From Candidatus Poribacteria bacterium (lineage in GTDB: Bacteria > Poribacteria > WGA-4E > WGA-3G): a DNA stretch of 64,000 bases. The notes beneath the pieces were generated by a model. That model saw only the letters and a program-made list of their open reading frames with translations, had not been told where the DNA came from and searched no databases. Below, in pieces: positions 7,929 to 16,704 of the stretch. Made by a program: the position numbers and the translations under genes. Location: contig JAJEGI010000009.1 of assembly GCA_022819945.1 (NCBI GenBank), positions 1 to 64,000 on the forward strand, read 5' to 3'. Numbering within the stretch: position 1 is the stretch's first letter; every line of letters starts with the position of its first letter.

Positions 7929-10736
7929 ATGAAAACAGACGATGTTGTGTTGATTCAATCTATACTTGCAGGTGATGAAACTGCCTTTGTGAGTTTGGTG
8001 AGCAAATACCAGGAGCAGGTTCACGCCTATGTGTATCGGAAAACTGGAGATTTCCACATTGCTGAAGACATTACACAGGAAACATTTTTTGAAGCATATC
8101 AAAATCTGGATAAGCTGAGAGACCCGACGAAGTTTCCACAATGGCTTTTTGCGATTGCTAAGTATCTCTGTATCGCGTGGTTTAGAAAAAATCAATCAAC
8201 GTCCCAATTGCTACGTGAAAACTATACAATAAATGCAGAGACAGATACATATTCACGGTATGTGGCTTTGGAAAACGAGAGGGATGCTGCCGAAGCACAA
8301 CGCGAATTGGCGCAAAAGCTGCTTTCAATGCTAAAGGAAAGCGATCGCCAACTCATCACACTCCACTATTTTGAAGAGATGACATCTGCTGAGATCAGTA
8401 ACTATTTAGGTGTCCCTCAAAATACGATTAAGAGCCAACTTCATCGCGCAAGACAAAGGTTAAAACAATACGATTTATCAACGCAAGAGACAGTAGATAT
8501 TCCTATTAGAAAAGGACACAGTTCCCCACTTCCGCGACAAGGAGAAATGAGTATGGCAGATAGAATGCGTGCAGAAATACTGAAAATGAGGTCTTTATCA
8601 TACCGTTCCCAAATGCAACTTTCCGCAGATGGAGAGTGGCTCGCTTATGTTGTGATAGATCCTGAGCGAAAATCATCGTTTGAACAACAATCTGCAGAAT
8701 CTTCATATCATCAACCGACTGGCGCGTTGACTGAAAATCATTGCCACGCTGTATGGGTTACCAACATCAAAACGAAGGAATCCCATAAACTCGGCGCAGA
8801 GACTGGGGTCGACTGGGCACCGCGATGGTCTCCAGATGGACACGCCTTAGCATTCTACTCGGACCGAAGTGGAGCACCGAATCTTTGGGTTTGGGATAAG
8901 GTTAAAAAGAAACTCCGACAACTCAGCGAAAAACCGATGAGTGCAACCCACGGTCTTGAAGTACCGCAGTGGACGTCAGACGGAAAACATATCATCACAA
9001 AGTTACGTCCCGAAGATATGGACCTTACTACAATTATCTCAACTGAAACAAGCCCACAAGCAATAAACGTTTGGCACACCGATTCAGAGGAACAATCTTT
9101 TTTAGAGGAAGAAGCGGAACACTTCGCGTGGGTCAAAGGGGATTTAGGTGTCTTTGACCTTGACACAGGTGAGATGTCAATTCCTGCACGAGGATTGTAT
9201 ACCAGAAGCATCACACTCTCTCCGGAGGGCACCACAGCTGCTGTGCTAAATCTAATTATAGGAGAGCAGTTGACATCTCAAGAACACCTTTTTGAGTTAT
9301 TATTAGTGCCTTTAGATGGAAAACCAGTCCGAAGTTTGGCTACAAATATCAGTGAAAAAGTGTTATTCGTGAGTTGGTCGCCAGACGGTCAGCAGTTAAT
9401 ATATGCCGACCAGAGTGGGCTGTATTTGGTTTCAATCCAAGACGGTAAACAGAAGAACATCACTGAAAACATTGAAGAGAAACTCCGATTCTTCGCACGC
9501 CCGTTATGGACGCCGGCAGGCGACTCGTTTTTCTGCGGCATCGACGGAAATATATGGGAATTCGCAGCAGATGGCAGCAATCCACGGAAACTGACAGAAG
9601 CATTGGATAGACCCATCCTCGGTTTGGTGGCGAAAGGGAATACCCATGTCGTATGGCAGTCAAGCGATGCGGCGTCTATCTGCGTTCAGACGCATGAGCC
9701 AGAAACAAGGAAAGACGGCTTCTATTTGGTAAATACCGCGGCGGCACGTGCGACTTGTCTGTTTGAGGCACCCATTAGCGTAACCAGTCGTATGGCAGAC
9801 GAGTTCGATTTAAAGGTTGTAGGTTGCGACACACAGATTGTCTACAGATCGCAAGATGCGACACATCCAGAGGACATCTGGACGTATGATATAGACGCTA
9901 AAAAACCCCAACAGGTGACCGAACTCAATCCACAGCTGCGCGACTTACAATTCGGTGAAGTCCGCTTCGTCGAAGCAAAAACGGAGAAAGGTGAACGGTT
10001 ACGGGGTGCTTTGCTGCTGCCCGCCAACTATGAGGAAGGCAAACGGTACCCTTTAGTTACGTGGGTCGATCCGGGTGTGCCTCCATCAAGACTTATCTAT
10101 ACTTTTGGGTTATTTGATTACGTCATAAACTTTCAACTCCTTGCCGCGCGTGGCTTTGCTGTGCTTGGTATTGATCTGCCGCCTAAATCCGACACGTGGT
10201 TAAAGGAATTGCCCGAATATGTGTTACCGGCAATAGACAAGGTCGTTGAAATGGGTGTCGCCGATACAAATCGTTTGGGAATAATGGGATACGGCTCTGG
10301 TGGATACTGTTCAGCCGGACTGATTACACAAACCAACCGTTTCAAAGCTGCGGTTTGCGGTGGCGGTTTTTATAATTTGATCCAAGTTTATGGCGATCTT
10401 TCAAAACGGGGAGAAAGCCGTGGTATTGATTGGGTGGAAGGACGGCTTCAAATAGGTGGATCGCTCTGGGAACAACGCAAACAGTATATTGACAATTCAC
10501 CACTATTCCATTTAGATAAGGTAGAAACCCCCGTTCTAATCTATTGTGGTGAGGGGTATAACGGTTATGATTACACGCAATCTGGTGAGCTTTTCTCTGG
10601 CTTACGCAGGCTTAAGAAGAAAGCCAGTTTTGCGTGGTATCGTGGTGAAGGGCATATCGTGACGAGTTGGCGACCTGAACACCGTGCGGATTGCTGGGAA
10701 CGTATTATAGACTGGTTTGAAAAATATCTGAATTAG
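7929..10736 (+). CDS. ECF sigma factor fused to WD40/TolB-like propeller and S9 prolyl-oligopeptidase-like alpha/beta hydrolase domain (catalytic residues apparently lost)
   Basis: Sigma regions DETAFVSLVSKYQEQVHAYVYRKTGDFHIAEDITQETFFEAYQNL and QLITLHYFEEMTSAEISNYLGVPQNTIKSQLHRARQRL; propeller WAPRWSPDGHALAFYSDRSGAPNLWVWD; hydrolase RLGIMGYGSGGYCSAGLITQTNRFKAAV and FAWYRGEGH. Start set at 7929 (ggag upstream) rather than 7905. Confidence 0.85.
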   Translation: MKTDDVVLIQSILAGDETAFVSLVSKYQEQVHAYVYRKTGDFHIAEDITQETFFEAYQNLDKLRDPTKFPQWLFAIAKYLCIAWFRKNQSTSQLLRENYTINAETDTYSRYVALENERDAAEAQRELAQKLLSMLKESDRQLITLHYFEEMTSAEISNYLGVPQNTIKSQLHRARQRLKQYDLSTQETVDIPIRKGHSSPLPRQGEMSMADRMRAEILKMRSLSYRSQMQLSADGEWLAYVVIDPERKSSFEQQSAESSYHQPTGALTENHCHAVWVTNIKTKESHKLGAETGVDWAPRWSPDGHALAFYSDRSGAPNLWVWDKVKKKLRQLSEKPMSATHGLEVPQWTSDGKHIITKLRPEDMDLTTIISTETSPQAINVWHTDSEEQSFLEEEAEHFAWVKGDLGVFDLDTGEMSIPARGLYTRSITLSPEGTTAAVLNLIIGEQLTSQEHLFELLLVPLDGKPVRSLATNISEKVLFVSWSPDGQQLIYADQSGLYLVSIQDGKQKNITENIEEKLRFFARPLWTPAGDSFFCGIDGNIWEFAADGSNPRKLTEALDRPILGLVAKGNTHVVWQSSDAASICVQTHEPETRKDGFYLVNTAAARATCLFEAPISVTSRMADEFDLKVVGCDTQIVYRSQDATHPEDIWTYDIDAKKPQQVTELNPQLRDLQFGEVRFVEAKTEKGERLRGALLLPANYEEGKRYPLVTWVDPGVPPSRLIYTFGLFDYVINFQLLAARGFAVLGIDLPPKSDTWLKELPEYVLPAIDKVVEMGVADTNRLGIMGYGSGGYCSAGLITQTNRFKAAVCGGGFYNLIQVYGDLSKRGESRGIDWVEGRLQIGGSLWEQRKQYIDNSPLFHLDKVETPVLIYCGEGYNGYDYTQSGELFSGLRRLKKKASFAWYRGEGHIVTSWRPEHRADCWERIIDWFEKYLN

Positions 10737-10746
10737 GGTAAATTTC

Positions 10747-12282
10747 ATGATAACAACACTCATCCGTCGGGAACTCCTTGACAATCTAATGACGTTCCGC
10801 TTCGCTGCTGCAGTTTTTATTATGTTACTGCTTGTCGTTGCGAATACTGCCGTGCTCATCAAGGATTATGAGCGGCGGTTGGCAGCTTACAACACAGCTC
10901 TCAAAACGGAGTATCAGGAATTGCGGGAAAGGAAAACCTATTCGAGTGGAGGTTTGGATGTCGCCCGCCCGCCAAATCCGCTGAGTCTCTTCAATGTTGG
11001 GTTGGATAAACGGCTGGGCAACGAAATTTGGATATCTTACGGTTTTGTGCCGACGTTGTGGGATGCACGGATGCAAGGGACGACGAATCCGCTTCTCAAC
11101 CTCTTCTCTGCGATTGATATTGTTTTTATCTTTGAGGTCGTTCTGAGCCTAATGGCACTTATTTTTGCCTATGATGCCATTGCGGGGGAACGCGAGCGCG
11201 GTACGTTGCGTCTGGTGCTAACGCATCCAATCCGTCGCGGGCATATCCTGCTTGCGAAATACATCAGTGCGATGACCTGTTTGCTTGTTCCGCTGCTGAT
11301 GAGCCTGCTCCTCGCGGCGACTTTGCTGACAACATCCACCGCTATTTCTCTGAGCATCAGTGATTTCCTCCGTATGGGTGGGATTATCCTGAGCTCAATC
11401 GTCTACCTATCGGTATTCTACCTCATCGGTATGCTAATTTCAGCAGTAACCCGCAGAACCGGGACCGCGCTGATGCTTGCTATGTTCGTCTGGGGATTTT
11501 GGGTGTTGGTGTATCCAAACGTGATCCTTGCCGCGATTGCCTCGCCTCAGCCCTCGCAAGAACGTATGGTTTCCACTTACAACCAAATTAAACAGATCTG
11601 GGAGGAATTCGACAGAGAGCGAAAACAGTTCCTTGCCAACGACGCTGTTCCAGGCGAAGATCCACATTTTGGCATGGTAGGCGAGGACCCACATTTTGGC
11701 ATCATAGGCGGATCCGGTTTCAACTACGCATACTTTTTTAACAATCCATCAAGACTTGAGTATTTCTACCTCGCGGGTTCAAACATCGGGAAACTTACTG
11801 AGGCATCCAAACCTCAGGTACCACACGCACAGAACTACTACCGCTATCTCGGGCCGAAGACCATCAACACCGCAGAACGCGCATGGCTCATCCGAAAACA
11901 GGCACTCGAAACTATCTTCGTTCAGCCGGCGATCGTTGATCGCATCCTTTTGAGGTGCTCGCCAGTCGGGATGTATGATGCCGCGACGCAAGCCTGGGCA
12001 GGGACAGATCTGCACGGACTCAGAGATTTTTTTCAAGCGGCACGAAGGTACCGACGGACGTTGATTGATTATTACTACGATAAGAAGGTTTTCGAGTCGC
12101 AACAGTGGTTTTCCGCCGATGAGGGTGCGGTGGACTGGGATAGTCTGCCTCAGTTTTCCTTTCAGAGAAGCGATGTCAGAACAAATGCAGCGCGAGCCTT
12201 GCCAGATTTACTCCTGCTGATCATGATGAACCTTTCTCTTTTTATCGTAATATTTTGGGTTTTCCAAAGAAGTGAGGTGTAG
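10747..12282 (+). CDS. ABC-2 type transporter permease
   Basis: Hydrophobic, with AGERERGTLRLVLTHPIRRGHILLAKYISAM motif typical of ABC-2/NosY-like permeases. Confidence 0.85.
   Translation: MITTLIRRELLDNLMTFRFAAAVFIMLLLVVANTAVLIKDYERRLAAYNTALKTEYQELRERKTYSSGGLDVARPPNPLSLFNVGLDKRLGNEIWISYGFVPTLWDARMQGTTNPLLNLFSAIDIVFIFEVVLSLMALIFAYDAIAGERERGTLRLVLTHPIRRGHILLAKYISAMTCLLVPLLMSLLLAATLLTTSTAISLSISDFLRMGGIILSSIVYLSVFYLIGMLISAVTRRTGTALMLAMFVWGFWVLVYPNVILAAIASPQPSQERMVSTYNQIKQIWEEFDRERKQFLANDAVPGEDPHFGMVGEDPHFGIIGGSGFNYAYFFNNPSRLEYFYLAGSNIGKLTEASKPQVPHAQNYYRYLGPKTINTAERAWLIRKQALETIFVQPAIVDRILLRCSPVGMYDAATQAWAGTDLHGLRDFFQAARRYRRTLIDYYYDKKVFESQQWFSADEGAVDWDSLPQFSFQRSDVRTNAARALPDLLLLIMMNLSLFIVIFWVFQRSEV
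11653..11706 (+). repeat. In-frame 27-bp tandem duplication (GEDPHFGMV-GEDPHFGII)
   Basis: ggcgaagatccacattttggcatggta / ggcgaggacccacattttggcatcata. Confidence 0.9.
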
Positions 12283-12506
12283 AGTAGTTGTCAGTAATAA
12301 AGTTGTGAAGTGTGCTAAAGACGAGAAAGTTGGCAAGTTGTGAAGTGTAGCTAAAGTGTTTTGCTTGGGTGTTTCCCATAGAAAGTTGAAAGAGGTTTCT
12401 TACCAACTTTAGAACACTTTGAAACTTTAGAACACTTTACAGACTGCTTTAACTGGTAACTGAAAACTACTCTTACTGATAACTGGTAACTGGTAACTGA
12501 TAACCA

Positions 12507-13907
12507 ATGTGGCATATCACAAAACGTGAACTCTATGATAACCTCAATAGCCTCCGATTTGCACTGGCAACAGTATTGCTTTTCGGCTTGATGCTGACCA
12601 ACGCCGTTGTGCATCTTCGAGAACACCCTATGCGGATGCAGAAATATCATGATGCCGTTACAGAAACGCAGAACCGCTTAGAATCTCGGACGCATTTGTA
12701 TGAACTTGCGCAACGGGGTCCCGGATTGCTTTACAAAAAGCCGTCATCTCTCCATTTCTGTGCGGATGGCGGTGCCATCTTTTTGCCAGATGCTGTCCAT
12801 ATACTCATTCGGCGGATCGCCAATGGCTTAGATGGATTCTGGCAGTTGGACTATCGGCCTGCGACTCATAATTCAAGAAATATTCGTCCGGACACTATCA
12901 AAGTAGATTGGGGATTTGTGATCGGGTACGTCTTGAGCCTCATCGCGATCCTATTTACCTTTGACTCGATTTCCGGCGAACGCGAGCACGGCACCCTACG
13001 TTTAATGTTGGCGAACGCAATACCGCGCCATACCGTGTTGATTGGAAAATTCTTAGGCGCGTTGGTAAGTATTAGCGTCCCGTTTACGCTTGCGGTGTTG
13101 ATGAACCTGCTGGTAATCTCCACATCCAGCGATGTCCAACTTGGCACCGATGCCTGGAACCGTTTAGGCATTATTTTTCTTATTGCGATGCTGTACCTGT
13201 GCCTATTTCTGGCATTAGGATTGTTAGTGTCGGCGCGTGTGCAGCAAAGTGCAGCGAGTCTCGTGATACTCTTGTTGACATGGGTTATTTTTGTCGTCTT
13301 TATGCCGAGTACACTCGCTTCCATTGCCAGCGGATTTTCAACACCTATGACTTATGATGAATTCCGAGAACGCAGAATGCGACTTTATACTGAACTCACG
13401 GATGAATACACAGTTCGCTTGCAAGATGCACATGAGCATCCAGCGAAAAGAATAGCGTTAGACGGTGAATATGTCACTAAAGACGTAGTAGCGCGGGAAC
13501 GTTTGAGCCAAGAATTTTTAGACCAGCAGCACGCCCAAATTCAACTGGGACGTTCCGTCACCCGTATCTCACCGGTTGCGATTGTGCAGTATCTTCTTGA
13601 GGTTTTTGCTGGCACAGGCTTTGAACGGCATCAACAGTTTGTGGAAAATGCGCAGCGTTACGCTCGTGAATACCGAGAATTTGTTACAGATATGGATAGA
13701 GCGGATCCCAAGAGTCTCCATATCATTGGGGTTCGTGAGGGAATGTCCCAGAAGCCTGTTAACCCACAAGCGGTCCCAAAGTTTGAAGATACACGCAATC
13801 TGAGCCGTGATTTCAATGCTGCGGCTATAGATTTACTCTTATTGGTGCTGTTTTTTGTTCTGCTGTTGTCAGGTGCCTATATGGTGTTTGTCCGCGTCGA
13901 GATATAA
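12507..13907 (+). CDS. ABC-2 type transporter permease
   Basis: SGEREHGTLRLMLANAIPRHTVLIGKFLGALVS; multiple TM segments; paralogous to the preceding gene. Confidence 0.85.
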   Translation: MWHITKRELYDNLNSLRFALATVLLFGLMLTNAVVHLREHPMRMQKYHDAVTETQNRLESRTHLYELAQRGPGLLYKKPSSLHFCADGGAIFLPDAVHILIRRIANGLDGFWQLDYRPATHNSRNIRPDTIKVDWGFVIGYVLSLIAILFTFDSISGEREHGTLRLMLANAIPRHTVLIGKFLGALVSISVPFTLAVLMNLLVISTSSDVQLGTDAWNRLGIIFLIAMLYLCLFLALGLLVSARVQQSAASLVILLLTWVIFVVFMPSTLASIASGFSTPMTYDEFRERRMRLYTELTDEYTVRLQDAHEHPAKRIALDGEYVTKDVVARERLSQEFLDQQHAQIQLGRSVTRISPVAIVQYLLEVFAGTGFERHQQFVENAQRYAREYREFVTDMDRADPKSLHIIGVREGMSQKPVNPQAVPKFEDTRNLSRDFNAAAIDLLLLVLFFVLLLSGAYMVFVRVEI

Positions 13908-13962
13908 CAAAAGCAGCGAGATGAAGTCCACATCTATTTAAGAAAAATAACTATCTCAGACT

Positions 13963-14107
13963 CCAGACCGGTAGGTTCGGTTTTCCAACCGCACATAAGT
14001 GTCAATTTAAGAAAAACAACCTTCTCAGGCCCGGTAGGTTCGGTTTCCCAACCGAACCGGATTTTACACAGAAACCTTGAAGACTTCAAAACCCTCTTGA
14101 ATCCCAT
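13963..14107. repeat. Dispersed ~150-bp repeat (copy 2 of 3138-3293)
   Basis: ggtaggttcggttttccaaccgcacataagtgtcaatttaagaaaaacaacc...ggcccggtaggttcggtttcccaaccgaaccggattttacacagaaacc. Confidence 0.85.
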
Positions 14108-14225
14108 GGGGCCCGAGTTACCACTTGTAAATCCATGGGATTTCCTGTATAGTATTTTTAACCCAAATTGCTACTTAATGGATTCTAAAAGCCTTAACAT
14201 CGATTAAACTTCCGATCTTGGACTT

Positions 14226-15104
14226 ATGAAACATATTTTGATTAAATCGCTATATTGTCTATTAATCTCCATTACGGCTTTTGCAGCGGGCATCTCTGCT
14301 GAGACTGCGGATCAGCAATACCGTTACGCAGAGCAACTCTTTGAATCGGGTGATTACCAAGCAGCGAGACGTGAGTATAAACGCCTTCTGTTTTATCAAT
14401 CTGATACGGAATTCGGAGATATAGCAGATTACCGGATCGCACAGAGTTATTACTATCAAAACGAGGCGACACGTGCCGAAGCGTTGTTTCGCAAGTTTTC
14501 AGCCATTTACCCGAATTCGCCTTTGCGTTCGCAGAGTCAATTGATGCTTGGGCAGCTGCATTTTGATGCAGGAGAGTATTCATTGGCACGGACGACCCTC
14601 TTTGAGCTCCTACACACCAGCGAGGCACCAAAAGTCGTAGCTGCAGCACGCTACTTACGCGGCTGGTGCTACATTCATACCACCGATTGGAACAAGGCGA
14701 TCTCGGAATTGCGGCAAGTAGATATATCTCAGATCAATACACTCCAAAACAAAAAAGCACACGAATTAGCGGACACGCTGCTTGAGGAAACACCACTACC
14801 CTCCAAATCGCCACAACTGGCAGGTTGGCTCTCTACAGTCGTTCCCGGGAGCGGTCAGTTCTATGCAGGAAAAGTCAAAGAGGGCATGATCGCGGCAGCA
14901 CTGAACGGGACGTTCATCTATCTTGTAGCAGACGCAATTCGTGACCGACGATATGTCGATTCGGCGGGTCTTTTTTTCATCGGCTGGCAATTTTATTGGG
15001 GCAACCGAACCAATGCGCGGCAATTCGCCACCGAATATAACAAACACCGTGAACAGAAATTAATCGAAATGTTGCAACGGCAGGCAGATCGGAGCCTACC
15101 TTAG
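14226..15104 (+). CDS. Secreted TPR protein (paralogue of 6624-7571)
   Basis: GDYQAARREYKRLLFYQSDTEFGDIADYRIAQSYYYQNEATRAE; GWLSTVVPGSGQFYAGKVKEGMIAAALNG. Confidence 0.8.
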   Translation: MKHILIKSLYCLLISITAFAAGISAETADQQYRYAEQLFESGDYQAARREYKRLLFYQSDTEFGDIADYRIAQSYYYQNEATRAEALFRKFSAIYPNSPLRSQSQLMLGQLHFDAGEYSLARTTLFELLHTSEAPKVVAAARYLRGWCYIHTTDWNKAISELRQVDISQINTLQNKKAHELADTLLEETPLPSKSPQLAGWLSTVVPGSGQFYAGKVKEGMIAAALNGTFIYLVADAIRDRRYVDSAGLFFIGWQFYWGNRTNARQFATEYNKHREQKLIEMLQRQADRSLP

Positions 15105-15129
15105 CAACGTCGCATCAAACAAAGCCAAC

Positions 15130-15765
15130 CTACCATTCTGCCTGCTTAAGAAATTCCAACGCCATCAAGGTGTGACCCTCTGCGTTTGGATGAACGCCAT
15201 CTTGGGTTGTCCAGAGCGCGCCAGGACGGGCGGCGACTGCCTTATCAAAAGCGGCATTTGTGGGGATCAGCCTTGCATCAAACGCTTCCGCGAGCCTGTG
15301 AATGCTTTCATTGTAAGCGTCTACAGCCAAGGGGCGCGGCGCGTCAACATCTTCTTCAATATAGAAAATTTCAAAGAGAAAAAGGGCGGCATCTAATTCA
15401 GTTTTCGCGCGTGTGAGGATGCGTCGATAGCACGCCTCCCAAACGGGCAAATACTCTTCCGTAGCAACACCCTCGCCATGCTGGCGACTCGCGTTATTTA
15501 TACCGATTTTCACCGAGAGCCATGTCGGTTTTTCGGCAATTACATCGGTGTCCCACCGATTTTCTAAACCCTCAACGATATCGCCACCGATGCCTTTATT
15601 GACATAAGTGATGTCACGTTCCGGGTATTTAGCCGTGATGAGTTCCGTTATTTTGCGGACATAGCCGTGTCCCAAAGGCGCGTGAGCGTCTCTACGTCCG
15701 CAATCCGTTATACTATCCCCAATAAAAAGCACCTTATCTCCAGGCTGAAACAACAAATTATTCAC
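15130..15765 (-). CDS. SGNH/GDSL-type hydrolase
   Basis: FIGDSITDCGRRD, GIGGDIVEGL, KIGINNASRQHG, TQDGVHPNAEGH. Confidence 0.9.
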   Translation of the reverse strand: MNNLLFQPGDKVLFIGDSITDCGRRDAHAPLGHGYVRKITELITAKYPERDITYVNKGIGGDIVEGLENRWDTDVIAEKPTWLSVKIGINNASRQHGEGVATEEYLPVWEACYRRILTRAKTELDAALFLFEIFYIEEDVDAPRPLAVDAYNESIHRLAEAFDARLIPTNAAFDKAVAARPGALWTTQDGVHPNAEGHTLMALEFLKQAEW

Positions 15766-15865
15766 AAAGCATCTCCTATATGTGATATACTAAATTAGAG
15801 GTTGTCAGTTGTCACTTGCGCTCTTGTGGTAGTAACAAAGTTTGTGCCTGCCGCAAGTGGTCTCT

Positions 15866-15992
15866 TATAGTAGATCCCATAATTATTTGCACATACGGTG
15901 GTTCGTAGGGGGTTTTTGCTTGGGTGTTTCTTATAGGGTCACCCAGCCCTACGAGGGGGCGAAGTGTAAAGATATTTTCCGATTTTACTATA
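15866..15992. repeat. MITE-like element, TATAGTA.ATCC TIR (127-bp copy)
   Basis: tatagtagatcccataattatttgcacata ... gcgaagtgtaaagatattttccgattttactata. Confidence 0.8.
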
Positions 15993-16064
15993 ACTGGAAA
16001 CTGATAACTATTTCCTCTAACAACCGATGGTTATAATTTATCACATCTTGAGTGACATGCCAAC

Positions 16065-16694
16065 ATGAAAAATATAGGTGTTCTTCACGTTATCACGGAT
16101 ACCGCACTACAATCACGATTCACGCACGCTGAACTCGCGGAACTCGCAATCGAAGGCGGCGCAGATACACTGCAATTCCGACAGAAACACGGAACGACGC
16201 GCGAATTGATAGCGATAGCACAAGGTATGCAGACGGTATGTGCGCAGCACAAGGTGCCGTTGATTGTAAATGATAGGGCAGATATCGCACTCGCTGTCAG
16301 GGCAACAGGGGCACACTTCGGACAAGACGATATGCCTGTCTCCATCGGAAGGCAGCTGCTCTCAACAAATGCCATCATTGGCGCATCCGCGAGAACCGAA
16401 GAGAAGATACTCGAAGCAATTACAGAAGGTGCTGACTATATCGGGTTCGGTCCAATCTACGGCACCTCTTCAAAGCCAAATGCGGAAATGCCTAAAGGAT
16501 TGGAACGACTTCGCCGGATGTGCGACATCGCAGCGTGCCCGGTTATCGCCATTGGCGGCATCGGCATTCAGACCGCAGGTGACGTCATTCGGGCAGGCGC
16601 GCACGGCATCGCCGTAATCTCTGCTGTTTGTGCACATCTCGAACCAACTGTCGCAACACAGGCACTATTGAACGAAATCCACGGAGCAAAGTAA
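16065..16694 (+). CDS. thiE: Thiamine-phosphate synthase
   Basis: GGADTLQFRQKHGTTRELI, VPLIVNDRADIALAVRATGAHFGQDDM, YIGFGPIYGTSSKP, VIAIGGIG. Confidence 0.92.
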   Translation: MKNIGVLHVITDTALQSRFTHAELAELAIEGGADTLQFRQKHGTTRELIAIAQGMQTVCAQHKVPLIVNDRADIALAVRATGAHFGQDDMPVSIGRQLLSTNAIIGASARTEEKILEAITEGADYIGFGPIYGTSSKPNAEMPKGLERLRRMCDIAACPVIAIGGIGIQTAGDVIRAGAHGIAVISAVCAHLEPTVATQALLNEIHGAK

Positions 16695-16704
16695 AACAAA
16701 GCAG

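Noticed and set aside
15130-15765. SGNH block III reading GINN instead of GxND
   Set aside because: The functional Asn is still present and the Ser and DxxH blocks are intact, so no claim of inactivity.
15842-16036. 64-aa ORF between SGNH hydrolase and thiE
   Set aside because: It is translation of the MITE copy at 15866-15992.
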